From Aspidiotus rigidus (lineage: Eukaryota > Arthropoda > Insecta > Hemiptera > Diaspididae): 64,000 nucleotides of DNA. Under the pieces are notes generated by a model, which saw nothing but the letters and a program-made list of their open reading frames with translations, had not been told where the DNA came from and did no database searches. The DNA is taken from assembly GCA_035079385.1 (NCBI GenBank), contig JAVHKY010000054.1, positions 558,001 through 622,000 on the forward strand, given 5' to 3'. Shown here one piece after another: positions 13,501 to 24,949 of this stretch. A program made the translations under genes and the position numbers. Position 1 is the stretch's first letter. Each line of letters opens with the position of its first letter.

Positions 13501-15052
13501 TCAAAATTCCCAGCATCTACTGCAGGGACACTGACCAAAGAAAAGGCAGACGTATGGTAGTCACGAATTCGCCAAATTGAAATCCGTGAAAGGAAACGTC
13601 TTGCCTACAGCAATTTTGTTACCATGCCAAATTATCAGTCAAACTGTAGAGGTCCTGGGAAAAGTTCCCAAAAAACTCCATAAAAAATTATTTAAAAAAT
13701 TGCACGAACAATTATTATGAAATTTTTTTTCATTATTATGTAGCGATTCCAATTTGAAATTCGAAATATATTTTTATTTATTCTGATATGCTTCTAGATA
13801 ATAAACTTGCATTTATGTTATATTGTTTGTACTATATTTACAGTTATTTCTTCTATGCATCATTATACGCCTGTCCGCCCTGCCCCTGCCCCCATAAAAT
13901 ATCGTTATTTCTCGGTTGCAGAAAGTTTTAAAATAAGAATTTGCCATCTGCTGAATATTGTGCTCATTTCCGATTTTTCAGCATTACAACCACTTCCAGT
14001 CGAAGAAAGGGATATCATAGTCGCCCACTTTCCTTGGATAAGACATCCTGACAGTTGTATGGGTAACAACACTGCTTGTGCGGGCGGGGTACATCCCGCG
14101 ATAGTGAAACAAGGAGCTGATTAGTGAAATTGGTGTGTTGTAATGATCTTGACAAGTACATAAAAATTCCCAGCATCTACTGCAGGGACACTGACCAAAG
14201 AAAAGGCAGACGTATGGTAGTCACGAATTCGCCAAATTGAAATCCGTGAAAGGAAGCGTCTTGCCTACAGCAATGTGGTTACCACGCCAACTTATCAGTC
14301 AAACTGTAGAGGTCCTGGGAAAAGTTCCCAAAAAACGCTATAAACAATTATTAGAAAAATTGCACGCACATTTATTATGACATTTTTTTTCATTATTATG
14401 TAGCGATTCCAATTTGAAATTCGAAATATATTTTTATTTATTCCGATATGTTTATAGATAATAAGCTTGCATTTATGTTACATTGTTTGTAGAAAGTTTT
14501 AAAATAAGAATTGGCTATCTGCTGATATTGTGCTTATTTCAGATTTTTCAGCATTACAACCACTTTCAGTCGAAGAAAGGGATATTACAGTCACCCACTT
14601 TCCTTGGATAAGACATCCCAACAGTTGTATGGGGAACAACACTGCTTGTGCGGGCGGGGTACATCCCGCCATAGTGAAACGAGGAGCTGATTAGTCAATT
14701 TGGTGTGTTGTAATGATCTTGACAAGTACATCAAAATTCCCAGCATCTACTGCAGTGACACTGAAAATTATATCTCCAAAGAAAAGGCAGACGTATGGTA
14801 GTCACGAATTCGCCAAATTGAAATCCGTGAAAGGAAACGTCTTGCCTACAGCAATTTTGTTACCATGCCAACTTATCAGTCAAACTGTAGAGGTCCTAAA
14901 AACTCTATAAAAAATTATTTAAAAAATTGCACGAACAATTATTATGAATTTTTTTTGTTATTATTATTTAGCGATTCCAATTTGAAATTCTAAATATATT
15001 TTTATTTATTCTTATAATTATGTTTATAGATAATAAGCTTGCATTTATGTTA
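10515..15052 (+). repeat. Tandem array A of a 570-660 bp unit with conserved ORF (8 copies)
   Basis: Each unit has an acceptor-like TTTCAG directly before a core starting ATTTTTCAGCATTAC (cores near 10519, 10786, 11430, 12090, 12738, 13312, 13972 and 14541). The core encodes about 53 residues beginning FSALQPLP and containing ERDIIV, HFPWIRHP and CAGGVHP; it is open in all 8 copies. In most copies it ends in TAG TGA, followed in the same frame by a second open stretch (MILTSTSKFP, then YGSHEFAKLKSVKG and LISQTVEVLGKVP). The copy at 10786 has CAG in place of TAG and reads on into the second stretch, but it carries an 11-bp deletion there. Long and short units differ by about 88 bp between a TTTGTA and a GAAAGTTTT word. 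I do not recognise the protein. It could be a decayed tandem exon cluster or a repetitive element. Confidence 0.85.
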
Positions 15053-16193
15053 GGGTGGGTGTACCAGTATGCGACAGTGTTCTAATTTGCGACAGCTGTT
15101 ATTTGTACTTCGAAAAATAAGCTACCATTCGATAAAATATTATCTGTGATATTTTTAAAAAAATATCCAGGATCTTCTGATCCTAGTACATATGAGTCTG
15201 AACTTTTTATCTGTGGTAGAAAATTGATAAGAGTAATATGATGTGATGCAACCGCGTATTTCTCGTTTTCGGCTGTAATCTTATAACAATACGTGTGCGT
15301 AGCCGGAGATCAACTCGCTCGTTTCCCATCTAGGCGGGTTCTATCAGAATGGTAAGTAGCTTCAGCAATATTTTCCCCTTAGTAGAAAGAAAATTATTGA
15401 ATGGTTACTAGACCAAGCACGTAAGGGTTTTCCGATTCATAAATGTGGATTGCTTTCCACCGTCAAGAAAATCGTGGAGACATGGCCCAAGATCCATCGA
15501 GAACAGTTGCCATTCAAAAAAAATACACCGGGCCGTAAGTGGTTCCAATCATTTCTGAAGCGAAACCCTATTATAACTCAGAAGAAAGCGGAATACCTCA
15601 GTGCATCTCGGAAGAAAATTTCCGAATCTCGCATTCGGAAGTGGTTTAAAGATGTTAAAGAACTGTTGGGAGATGACTTTGAAGTTATGAACCAGATTTA
15701 GATACTAGGCTACCTAGGCCTACTTGGATTTACCTTAACTAGTCGTTTATTTTTTCTCACGCGATTACCTAAGTTGATGCATACCTGAAAATTGTTGAAG
15801 TTTTTCGTTTTCTTATTCTTTTATTTTGTATTTTTTTTTCTGTGATTTGACCTGAATGATTTCTCAATTATTACAATTTAGATCATAAGTATTGTTTCCT
15901 ATCCAATTTGAAATGAAAAAATCAATTTTTCAGCAGTTTTTCAGTCTTTTATTTTTCTGTCACAAACTGGTGTAGGTAGTGTCACAAACTGGTGGATTTA
16001 TTTTTTCCGGCATTTTCCGAAAATTTGGTACATTGGAGAGTCCAAAAAAATTTCAAAAAATTTTTTTTTCTAAGTAGACAGAATAACCTTTACAACCATA
16101 TATTATTTGGTCAAATTGAGTAATATACAAGCAACCTACAACATTGACAATTTGAAATTTGTCTTAAGCTGTCGCAAGCTGGTACATCTACCC
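15053..16193 (+). mobile_element. pogo-type DNA transposon, internally deleted, inserted in array A
   Basis: The left end begins GGGTGGGTGTACCAG and the right end is its near-perfect inverse, ending CTGGTACATCTACCC, giving terminal inverted repeats of about 24 bp at 15053-15076 and 16170-16193. TA lies on both sides (15051-15052 and 16194-16195). Uninterrupted array units read ATGTTACATTG at this site, which shows the empty target and a TA duplication. TA duplication and a psq/CENP-B-like DNA-binding ORF inside are typical of the pogo branch of Tc1/mariner. The DDE domain is missing, so this copy cannot move by itself. Confidence 0.93.
15384..15701 (+). pseudogene. pogo transposase N-terminal DNA-binding region (truncated)
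   Basis: The open frame runs from after an acceptor-like CCCCTTAG to a stop at 15699-15701, with a first ATG at 15450. It encodes a helix-turn-helix pair of the psq/CENP-B type: GFPIHKCGLLSTVKKI, then PGRKWFQSFLKRNP, then ARKK-like SASRKKISESRIRKWF. The family normally continues into a DDE catalytic domain of several hundred residues. Here it stops after about 105 codons and no DDE motif follows before the inverted repeat. A donor-like GGTAAGT precedes the frame near 15353, so the original gene may have been spliced. Confidence 0.8.
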
Positions 16194-16290
16194 TACATTG
16201 TTTGTACTATATTTACAGTTATTTCTTCTATGCATCATTATACGCTTGCCCCCCCTCCCCGTGCCCACACTGCTACGGGGCGGGGCTATA
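16194..16290 (+). repeat. Array A unit resumed after the pogo insertion
   Basis: Directly after the TA at 16194-16195 the sequence continues as the unit's TACATTGTTTGTACTATATT and goes on through the C-rich CCCCCCTCCCC segment to GGGGCTATAACAG. The array then ends. Confidence 0.85.
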
Positions 16291-16424
16291 ACAGTTGTTT
16301 CTGCGATCTTTCCAAATTGATAAAGCTGTAAGAGTTAGACCAACATTTTTTCGTATTGTAGTTTGTGTAACTCATTTCACCGAACAACTTTTGAATGTAA
16401 TCACGCAATTATTTTTCTCTTTTC

Positions 16425-16461
<37 letters not shown>

Positions 16462-17165
16462 TTATTAAATATCCGCGATCAACTTTTTTTAAAAGGGAAA
16501 TACGACTCGTCGATTATACAATTTAGTATTATTTCTACTCTTCAAATTTTATTTTATTTTAGATTTTTTCTTTTATAATTTTCATTTCGATTAATCGTAC
16601 TTGTTACGATCAAATATTGAGGGGGAGTGAAGAAATGTGCGTAAATGGTATCCTGCATACTGAGAATTTCCAGATACAGAAGTATGACAGCATTGTCAGT
16701 AATCCGCTCGTAGGCGTGAAGTGTTCTATAGCTGTTTAAAATGTTGGAAGTGAACTGAATGTCTTTTATGGCAGACTAAAGGCCATTTGGTGGGGGACCA
16801 TCTCACCCCTTGTCATGCTACTGCGCAATAATTTGCATTATCGGTTGAACTCGTAAATCTTCATGGACAGCTCCGAACCGGCGTTTTAATAGTCATTTCA
16901 GTCTATATGTTTGCTCACTCCAGTGCATACTTTTTGAAGTGGCGTCCACAGTATAGCAATGGCAATTCAGGTGATTCTGATGTTCATGTTTGTAATACAA
17001 TGTTTCAATTATGAAATCTTCGAGTTCAAATGCCCAGAGCCGTAATAAGCAAACTATGTTTAAGTAAATTTTCAACCTGTTTTATGACAAAAATTAATGA
17101 AATTGTACTATATAACTGTGAATGTAAGTCAACTCCAATAATTCTAATCTCTATCTCTATTTTAG
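16291..17165. other. Intergenic, with poly(A) tract and a polypurine-tract-like word
   Basis: A poly(A) run of about 30 bp lies at 16427-16457. A purine-rich GAGGGGGAGTG near 16619 resembles the polypurine tract before a copia 3' LTR, but no LTR pair could be shown. No supported gene. Confidence 0.45.
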
Positions 17166-17569
17166 ACTTGAACGATCAAAATAAAAGAAAAAAGATTTTG
17201 CCGGAGGTTGAGATTGTAGAAAACTGAGGGACATTAGCCTTGAAACTGTTGTTCAAAACACACGTAAGTAAATTTGTGAATTGTATTTTATCGATATTGT
17301 AAAATACTTTTGTTCAATAAGTACATTTCAAAAAATCAAGAACTCGGCTTCATAAATTTCATCCTTCGACACCGATACCAGAGAGAACAGGAATACTGAA
17401 ATTTACTTTTTCATAACTGAAAATTCATTTATACCTCTCCCAACCCGAGTTTTTATTTTTTTGAATGAATTCTAAATGAAATACCTAATAAAATTTCTTT
17501 GAATTTTGATAGAGAGCTGCCGATAATGCCTACCACCAATTAGAGAAGGAGTGCATTTATCTAAAAAGG
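17166..17569 (+). pseudogene. Decayed paralogue of the exons at 38640-39049
   Basis: Two exons of 98 bp (17166-17263) and 57 bp (17513-17569) match in length, phase and sequence the exons at 38640-38737 and 38993-39049. The 249-bp intron between them is also closely similar to the 255-bp intron there. The first exon starts LNDQNK but has an in-frame TGA at 17225-17227; the second encodes RAADNAYHQLEKECIYLKR and ends at a GTGAGT donor. The preceding exon and the terminal exon were not found here. It is a partial, inactivated duplicate. Confidence 0.8.
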
Positions 17570-17721
17570 GTGAGTGGGTACTTGTGTAGGCCTATCTATT
17601 ATTATTATTACCTATTTGAAGAGAAAAATAATTCCAACTTCCACTCTCTCTCAAACTCACGTCTGAAGGAGCCAGGTGGGCTGTTCTTGATAAAAAGTTT
17701 GGAAATTCTTTTGTACCGCGT

Positions 17722-17976
17722 GTGTATGCCGAACACGAAAAACTTACAGGAGTTCATAATTTCCTTCATTGGGAAGAATTAATTAGGCTTGAATTAAAAA
17801 CTCAAAATCTAACTGGGTTTATCAAAGTGAATAAGGCTGAAGGTATAATTGAAGTATCACCAGCGAAACGAGAACAACTGGATGCACAGGCGCTTCACAG
17901 TAATCATCCCAAATCTTCAAAATTTCAAGAAAAAATATTTGTATGGTACTGGAAACTCACATACCCCAGAAAATGA
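17722..17976 (+). pseudogene. Possible copia-type Gag N-terminal fragment
   Basis: The ORF contains EHEKLTGVHNFLHWEELIRL followed by ELKTQNLTGFI, which resembles the start of copia-type Gag proteins (a W-containing gag N-terminus). It ends after about 85 residues without a zinc knuckle. Recognition is from memory of the family pattern and is weak. A copia reverse-transcriptase remnant lies about 7 kb away at 24950-25620, but no link between them is visible. Confidence 0.35.
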
Positions 17977-18192
17977 ACTTGTGCTTCATTAGATGCCTAG
18001 GGGTTATAGGTGCTACATCTGAGGGGGCTGTGTCAGAGTATAGCGCTCCCTACAGAGTTCACGCATACTGCTAAGCTTCATACTTTGCACCTCACCCCAA
18101 TTCAAAACCTAACTTCCTACTTCTATTGTCGGTGCACTTCAGTCCTAATTCAACGGCACATTGTTTCCGTGATTTCACTGTCAATACATAGT

Positions 18193-18402
18193 TATGACAA
18201 GAAGTAAAACGGCTGCAGCTAGTGATGTGACCAATGAAGATGAAACAGTTTCCACCAACACTGGCTCCATTTCAGATGTCAAAGATGAGACAGCTGTAAC
18301 TGGAGATGGAATTGTTACAACCAGAGATAAAATGGTGTCCCGAATAGATGATACGACCGGGGATATCATCAAGAAAATAAATATGAATAATTTTTATTCT
18401 TA
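18193..18402 (+). pseudogene. Putative Gag N-terminus, truncated
   Basis: The 69-residue ORF starts MTRSKTAAASDV and is rich in Thr, Asp and Glu. It is cut by a stop and followed in another frame by an unconnected stretch (18414-18629, containing PVFLDSIGGLKP). I assign it to Gag only because of position and the basic start; it could be unrelated. Confidence 0.3.
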
Positions 18403-18680
18403 GGCTAATTTCAGTGCAACAAATACTATTTGCTGCCTTATCATGTCTTTCTACTGATCCCCTGCGTACTGCAGATAAAATTCCAGTGTTCCTTGATTCT
18501 ATTGGTGGTTTGAAACCAAACAATATGTCGAAACCAAAGCTCTTCAAGTTCAAAGGCAAAAAGAGAATACTAGTATCAAACGCGGTAACTCTGTTAGATT
18601 ATGTCAGTGATAGAGTGCGCCTCTGTTGATATTGGGCTTGCAGTTGGCTCCACAGATGAACACGCTAGTGTACTTACTAG

Positions 18681-18888
<208 letters not shown>

Positions 18889-19054
18889 ATATGTAAGATT
18901 CCTTATCTTCGCTACGTAATCTCTTTTCTCTTTCCCTTTTGTACCATTTAATCGCTCCTTATCGATTCGTGTCAATTCCTGAACAATAACTTCACGTCCT
19001 CGTTCGGTCAATTCTTATTTCTCGCTTTCATGATCCAAATCAGTCATCTCGTAA

Positions 19055-19858
19055 TTGTTGAAACAATTACAAGGGTATCTAAATGATTGTGATATGGCTA
19101 ATGCGTGGTGCCTGCCCGAGCTTTTTAAAAAACTGTATCTTTTCATGTTTTCTCGCATTACTGGCGAAGCTCGCGAGGACTTAATTGGTCAGCATCTTCG
19201 TAGCTGGGAAAGCTTAAGAGAATACCTCATTAAAAAATACCAATATCGCTATACTGTAGATCAACTGTGTGCTGAGTTGAATAACATGGAGCAGGGTCGT
19301 AATGAGACTAGTGAATTGTATGCAAGTAGACTTAGAACACATTCATCAAAGATAGAAGAGGCTGCTAAGACGGAGAAAGCTGATATGACTTATATTCGTG
19401 AATTTTTGGAGAAAAACACTTTAGCTCGTTTTAAATACCATAGTCTGCCGGAAACGTCGAAATTCTTACGCCATCAGAAGGTCACAAGTTTTGACCAAGC
19501 TGTTTTAGAGGCATTGGAAGAGGAACGTCAAATTTGTATCTATCAAAAGAAATTTTGCAGCAGGTGTAAAATGACAAACCACAGTACTGAGGAGTGCTGT
19601 AAAAAGCATTTCTCCCCCTCTCCGAGTACGTCTAAAAAATTCCAAGGGAACACTGAACTTGTCACTTACGCGTATTGCGAGGTCAAAGGTCATACTTTAA
19701 AATTCTGTAGGAAAAAAGCCTACAATGATAAGCTCAAAGCTCAAGGTCCACAAACTTCTTCCTCTACTCCTCCTCATGGAAATATCCAATCCATATCTTG
19801 TCGCTATTGCAAGGAGACAACTCATACTATTGATTTTTGTAAAAAAACTTGCAGCTAA
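19055..19858 (+). CDS. Retrotransposon Gag core with zinc knuckles
   Basis: 267 codons are open. The first part is a retrotransposon gag domain (LITGEAREDLI-like AREDLIGQHLRSWESLREYL and a YASRLR segment). Three CCHC-type zinc knuckles follow: CSRCKMTNHSTEEC is complete, YAYCEVKGHTLKFC has Tyr where the first Cys is expected, and CRYCKETTHTIDFC is complete. Knuckles bind the genomic RNA during particle assembly. The frame ends at 19858, ten bases after the overlapping protease frame has opened, as expected for frameshifting between gag and pro. The true N-terminus probably lies upstream and is broken. Confidence 0.8.
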   Translation: MLKQLQGYLNDCDMANAWCLPELFKKLYLFMFSRITGEAREDLIGQHLRSWESLREYLIKKYQYRYTVDQLCAELNNMEQGRNETSELYASRLRTHSSKIEEAAKTEKADMTYIREFLEKNTLARFKYHSLPETSKFLRHQKVTSFDQAVLEALEEERQICIYQKKFCSRCKMTNHSTEECCKKHFSPSPSTSKKFQGNTELVTYAYCEVKGHTLKFCRKKAYNDKLKAQGPQTSSSTPPHGNIQSISCRYCKETTHTIDFCKKTCS

Positions 19859-20463
19859 GGAGAAAAAGAAATCTCCACCTTTTCAATCGGAAGAAAAACC
19901 TCCAAGGAACGAGATCCGGAAATCCGTTCAAATCCTCCGTTGCCATCATGCAACAGTCTTTGGACGATAAAATATTTGTCCAATTGAGTAGTAATTATCT
20001 CGAAAGAGAAATTAATTCTTTTCTTCTAGACACTGGAGCTGACATCTCTGTTTTGCCTGTTGAATTCTTGCTTCCGGAATATCTCAACAAGATTGAAGAT
20101 TTAGAATCTCCTCTTAATTTAATCGCAATCGATGGAGAAATTGAATGTATTGGATTCATTTTCATTTTGTTTAATCTTCATGGTGAATTTTATGACTTCA
20201 AATTTCATCTTGTACGTTTTGATGAAATGGGATCCTTGTACAAAGGAATTTTGGGTAACAATATTTTATGTACTGCTCAAGCAGATATCCGCCTCAGCAA
20301 CATGCAATTGTACCTTACTTCTCTAGACATCACATTGTCTTTATCGCATTCACCTGAGATTGACTTTCATATATCAACTTCTTCCCCTTCTGTTCTAGGC
20401 ACAGCCTTGCTTTCGAAAGAAGAGTTGACAAATTCACGAGGCAAAGAACTCAAGAGGCGATGA
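19849..20463 (+). CDS. Retroelement aspartic protease
   Basis: The catalytic motif LLDTGADISVLP lies near residue 57-68, and the flap-side motif ILGNNIL follows at about residue 144, as in retropepsins. The family acts as a homodimer that cleaves Gag and Pol. The frame overlaps the end of gag by 10 bp in a different frame, so translation probably needs a ribosomal frameshift. It ends in a Ser-rich tail and a stop at 20463; the expected reverse transcriptase does not follow. Confidence 0.85.
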   Translation: MQLRRKRNLHLFNRKKNLQGTRSGNPFKSSVAIMQQSLDDKIFVQLSSNYLEREINSFLLDTGADISVLPVEFLLPEYLNKIEDLESPLNLIAIDGEIECIGFIFILFNLHGEFYDFKFHLVRFDEMGSLYKGILGNNILCTAQADIRLSNMQLYLTSLDITLSLSHSPEIDFHISTSSPSVLGTALLSKEELTNSRGKELKRR

Positions 20464-20752
20464 TCCTCCTTTCTCCCATGAACTAGATTCATAATTTAAT
20501 TCTGAAGACGAAAAACTAAATTCACCTGAAACTAATCCTGAAACTGAAAATTCTATTTTTCCAGATTCCAACGAAGAGTCAGAAGCAAACAGCTCTCGAA
20601 CTGATGAAGAATCATCATTGTTAATTTCAGACGATACTGAAATTCCTAAACCCCAAATCCAATCTCTCCATTTTGAAGACACTTCCTATTCTCAAGTTAA
20701 TCGTGTCGATTATCTTATGTCACAATTACGTTTGAACCACCTTACAAGCTAT

Positions 20753-21090
20753 TGTTATGATACCACCTTTCCCTCATCACCTTTTTTCTTCTCTTTCATT
20801 TGTAACCTCTGTTAAATTTCACCTTCAAAATTTCTCTTGAAATATCACGCCACCTTTAAAATCATACCACTTTTAGGCCACTAAAATCACGACACTCTCA
20901 CATCACGCGACTTTTAGGCCCTTACACTATATAACGAGCCTAAAAGCGCGCGTAAAGCGGAGTCGGTTTCAGTTCTAATCGAGTGTAACAAGTCTGTATT
21001 TGTATTCGAGCGCTCATTAAAGTTCTTCTCAATTTTCATTCTCTGTTGTCGTATCTGAGAAGACGCGAACCTTAACAAGATATTCTGACA
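20753..21090 (+). repeat. 3' LTR of the gag-pro element
   Basis: It starts TGTTATGATACCACC, ends TATTCTGACA (TG...CA), and contains a TATA-like word at 20928-20934. Its first 60 bp recur at 9198, which supports the left boundary. The right boundary is inferred from the CA end only. Confidence 0.65.
20928..20934 (+). promoter_or_regulatory. TATA-like box in LTR
   Basis: TATATAA within the LTR, followed at about 25-40 bp by GC-rich CGCGCGTAAAGCGGAGTCGG, a plausible U3/R promoter. No experimental support. Confidence 0.4.
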
Positions 21091-21960
21091 GATTATTTTT
21101 CCAACGTATTTGATAATAGTATGATGGCACAAATTGCCAATTTCTCTAACGCGGATGGGAATAAGATAGAAGAGGGGTTGAAAGCGATGAAGAAAAGTTC
21201 ATATTTTGTGAAAACCTGGAACATACTGCATTGCTTATTTCAAGTACAATATAGCACTTGAACTTTTGATTGCTACAAAAATTTATTTATTGAAAAGTAT
21301 TCAAAGATAAATGATAGTAAAAACTTCATAACAAACACAATCAATACTACACCTAACAACAAAATATGAAAACGCCATTCACTATCGACATAAAAAGATT
21401 CAGTTCGTTAGATCGCCTACTTGCAGTAACAGTCCTTTGTCGCCACTTCCTTGGAAAATTCAAGCATTGTAAACGACGTAATCTTTACCAGGAACCATCT
21501 GATAACACTATCCAAGCAGCCTTAAACTTTGCTTGAATATATGAGTCATACTCTATAAAAAAGACCCACTTTGAGAACACTTGAATTTCTCAGGAGAGGC
21601 ATTTAAGTGAATTGGGTCATTTTTTTTAATTTTTCTTTTTTCGCGGATTTGAACAGTTTAAACCTTCCTCTTTCAGGAAAAAACACTTTGGAGGTAAAAA
21701 AATTATGAAAAATGGGTTACAAACATGTTTCAGTGAAGGATGTCAGTAGTGTATAAAATAGCGAACCAGCACAGTTGCGAACCAGCACAATGTATTTCTT
21801 ATGGAGCGTACCGGCACAGTGAGCAAGCGAGATGTAGATATGAGCACAGTTAATATGAGCACAGTAGCAGATGTCTTACGGTACGTCGGCGATCGAAAGA
21901 GGGTAATTTGTGGTTACCTTTATCAGTGTCCATCAAACTGGACTCGCGCGACACTTCGAA
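21091..21960. other. Intergenic
   Basis: No supported gene. A short direct repeat GCGAACCAGCACA occurs twice near 21762-21790. The 5' half of the ORF at 21801 (ending before the array) is not supported. Confidence 0.5.
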
Positions 21961-24735
21961 CAAAAGTCGTAAATTTGATTTTTATTTATTCTGATATATT
22001 TATAGATAATAAATTTGCATTTATATTACATTGTTTGTACTATATTTACAGTTATTTCTTATATGCATCCTTATACGCTTGTCCCCCTCCCCCTGCCATC
22101 ATAAAATATCGTTATTTCTTGGTTGCAGAAAGTTTTAAAATAAGAATTTGCCACGTGCTGGATATTGTACTTATTTCAGATTTTTCAGCATTACAACCAC
22201 TTCCAGTTGCAGAAAGGGATATCATAGTCACCCACTTTCCTTGGATAAGACATCCCAACAGTTGTATGGGGAACAACACTGCTTGTGCGGGCGGGGTACA
22301 TCACGCCATAGTGAAACAAGGAGCTGATTAGTGAAATTGGTGTGTTGTAATGATCTTGACGAGTACATCAAAATTCCCACGATCTACTGCAGTGACACTG
22401 AAAATTATATCTCCAAAGAAAAGGCAGACGTATGGTAGTCACGAATTCGCCAAATTGAAATCCGTCAAAGGAAACGTCTTGCCTACAGCAATTTGGTTAC
22501 CATACCAACTTATCAGTCAAACTGTAGAGGTCCTGGGAAAAGTTTCCAAAAAACTCTATAAAAAATTATTTAAAAAATTGCACGATCAATTATTATGAAA
22601 TTTTTTTTTTTCATTATTATTTAGCGATTCCAATTTGAAATTCAAAATATATTTTTATTTATTCTGATATGTTTATAGATAATAAGCTTGCATTTATGTT
22701 ACATTGTTTGTAGAAAGTTTTAAAATAAGAATTGGCTATCTGCTGAATATTGTGCTTATTTCAGATTTTTCAGCATTACAACCACTTTCAGTCGCAGAAA
22801 GGGATATTTTAGTCACCTACTTTCCTTGGATAAGACATCCCAACAGTTGTATGGGGAACAACACTGCTTGTGCGGGCGGGGTACATCCCACCATAGTGAA
22901 ACAAGGAGCTGATTAGTGAAATTGGTGTGTTGTAATGATCTTGACGAGTACATCAAAATTCCCACGATCTACTGCAGTGACACTGAAAATTATATCTCCA
23001 AAGAAAAGGCAGACGTATGGTAGTCACGAATTCGCCAAATTGAAATCCGTGAAAGGAAACGTCTTGCCTACAGCATGTTGGTTACCATGCCAACCTATCA
23101 GTCAAACTGTAGAGGTCCTGGGAAAAGTTCCCAAAAAACTCTATAAAAAATTATTTAAAAAATTGCACGATCAATTATTATGAAATTTTTTGTTTTCATT
23201 ATTATTTAGCGATTCCAATTTGAAATTCAAAATATATTTTTATTTATTCTGATATGTTTATAGATAATAAGCTTGCATTTATGTTACATTGTTTGTAGAA
23301 AGTTTTAAAATAAGAATTGGCTATCTGCTGAATATTGTGCTTATTTCAGATTTTTCAGCATTACAACCACTTTCAGTCGCAGAAAGGGATATTTTAGTCA
23401 CCTACTTTCCTTGGATAAGACATCCCAACAGTTGTATCGGGAACAACACTGCTTGTGCGGGCGGGGTACATCCCGCCATAGTGAAACAAGGAGCTGATTA
23501 GTGAAATTGGTGTGTTGTAATGATCTTGACGAGTACATCAAAATTCCCACGATCTACTGCAGTGACACTGAAAATTATATCTCCAAAGAAAAGGCAGACG
23601 TATGGTAGTCACGAATTCGCCAAATTGAAATCCGTCAAAGGAAACGTCTTGCCTACAGCAATTTGGTTACCATGCCAACTTATCAGTCAAACTGTAGAGG
23701 TCCTGGGAAAAGTTTCCAAAAAACTCTATAAAAAATTATTTAAAAAAATTGCACGAACAATTATTATGAATTTTTTTTTCATTATTATTTAGCGATTCCA
23801 ATTCGAAATTTGGAATATATTTTTTTTATCCTGATATGTTTATAGATAATAAGCTTGCATTTATGTTACATTGTTTGTAGAAAGTTTTAAAATAAGAATT
23901 GGCTATCTGCTGAATATTGTGCTTATTTCAGATTTTTCAGCATTACAACCACTTTCAGTCGCAGAAAGGGATATCATAGTCACCCACTTTCCTTGGATAA
24001 GACATCCCAACAGTTGTATGGGGAACAACACTGCTTGTGCGGGCGGGGTACATCACGCCATAGTGAAACAAGGAGCTGATTAGTGAAATTGGTGTGTTGT
24101 AATGATCTTGACGAGTACATCAAAATTCCCACGATCTACTGCAGTGACACTGAAAATTATATCTCCAAAGAAAAGGCAGACGTATGGTAGTCACGAATTC
24201 GCCAAATTGAAATCCGTGAAAGGAAACGTCTTGCCTACAGCAATTTGGTTACCATTCCAACTTATCAGTCAAACTGTAGAGGTCCTGGGAAAAGTTCCCA
24301 AAAAACTCTATAAAAAATTATTTAAAAAATTGCACTATCAATTATTATGAAATTTTTTTTTTTCATTATTATTTAGCGATTCCAATTTGAAATTCAAAAT
24401 ATATTTTTATTTATTCTGATATGTTTATAGATAATAAACTTGCATTTATGTTACATTGTTTGTACTATATTTACAGTTATTGCTTCTATGCATCATTATA
24501 CGTCTGTCCACCAAAAAAAAGTCGATGAAAGTCGGTGAAAACGTGATAAATTTGACTTCAAATAGGACTCACAAACCTGAACACCCAACTCTTTTTTTTC
24601 AAGTTACACTTAACAGTACCTATAGTTATACGAAAATTGAACAGAGATAAGATAGGGAAAGAGAAAAAGAGAGATGTAGCTGTTGAACGTGAAGAATTTC
24701 AGATTCATAAAATATCGTTATTTCTTGGTTGCAGA
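21961..24735 (+). repeat. Tandem array B of the same unit as array A (4 copies)
   Basis: Cores start near 22176, 22765, 23350 and 23932, spaced 589, 585 and 582 bp. All four encode the FSALQPL...CAGGVH(P/H) frame and end in TAG TGA. All four keep the second open stretch (MILTSTSKFPRSTAVTLK onward, 82-90 codons), because none has the 11-bp deletion seen in several array A units. These copies are mainly the short unit type. The right end is split: the unit stops near 24509 and resumes near 24709 with CATAAAATATCG, so about 200 bp were inserted or exchanged there. Confidence 0.85.
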
Positions 24736-24939
24736 AAAAACAGTAAAGGCCGACTCAAAGAAGTATCAAATTGGAAACACTCTGTTGCTTGGTTCGAGAG
24801 ACATATGCATTGTTATAAACGGAGATTACGAAAATCCAGAGTAGAGTACGTTTGCGAGCCACTGAATGGACATGATTTCTACTACACCAATTCCTTATTA
24901 AATTATTTGAAGGTTTTTTCCTTATTAAATTTTTTATAA
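24637..24939 (+). CDS. Unrecognised ORF with basic, Cys/His-bearing segment
   Basis: The 100-codon frame contains GRLKEVSNWKHSVAWFERHM and then HCYKRRLRKSRVEYVC. It overlaps the edge of array B and the start of the copia remnant, and acceptor/donor-like words surround its middle (TTGCAG at 24729-24734, a GT near 24913). It could be an isolated exon of an unrelated gene. No function is proposed. Confidence 0.25.
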   Translation: MNRDKIGKEKKRDVAVEREEFQIHKISLFLGCRKNSKGRLKEVSNWKHSVAWFERHMHCYKRRLRKSRVEYVCEPLNGHDFYYTNSLLNYLKVFSLLNFL

Positions 24940-24949
24940 ACGTAATAAT

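Noticed and set aside
16610..16640. copia 3' LTR starting after a polypurine-like tract
   Set aside because: No matching second LTR or TG...CA boundary could be shown.
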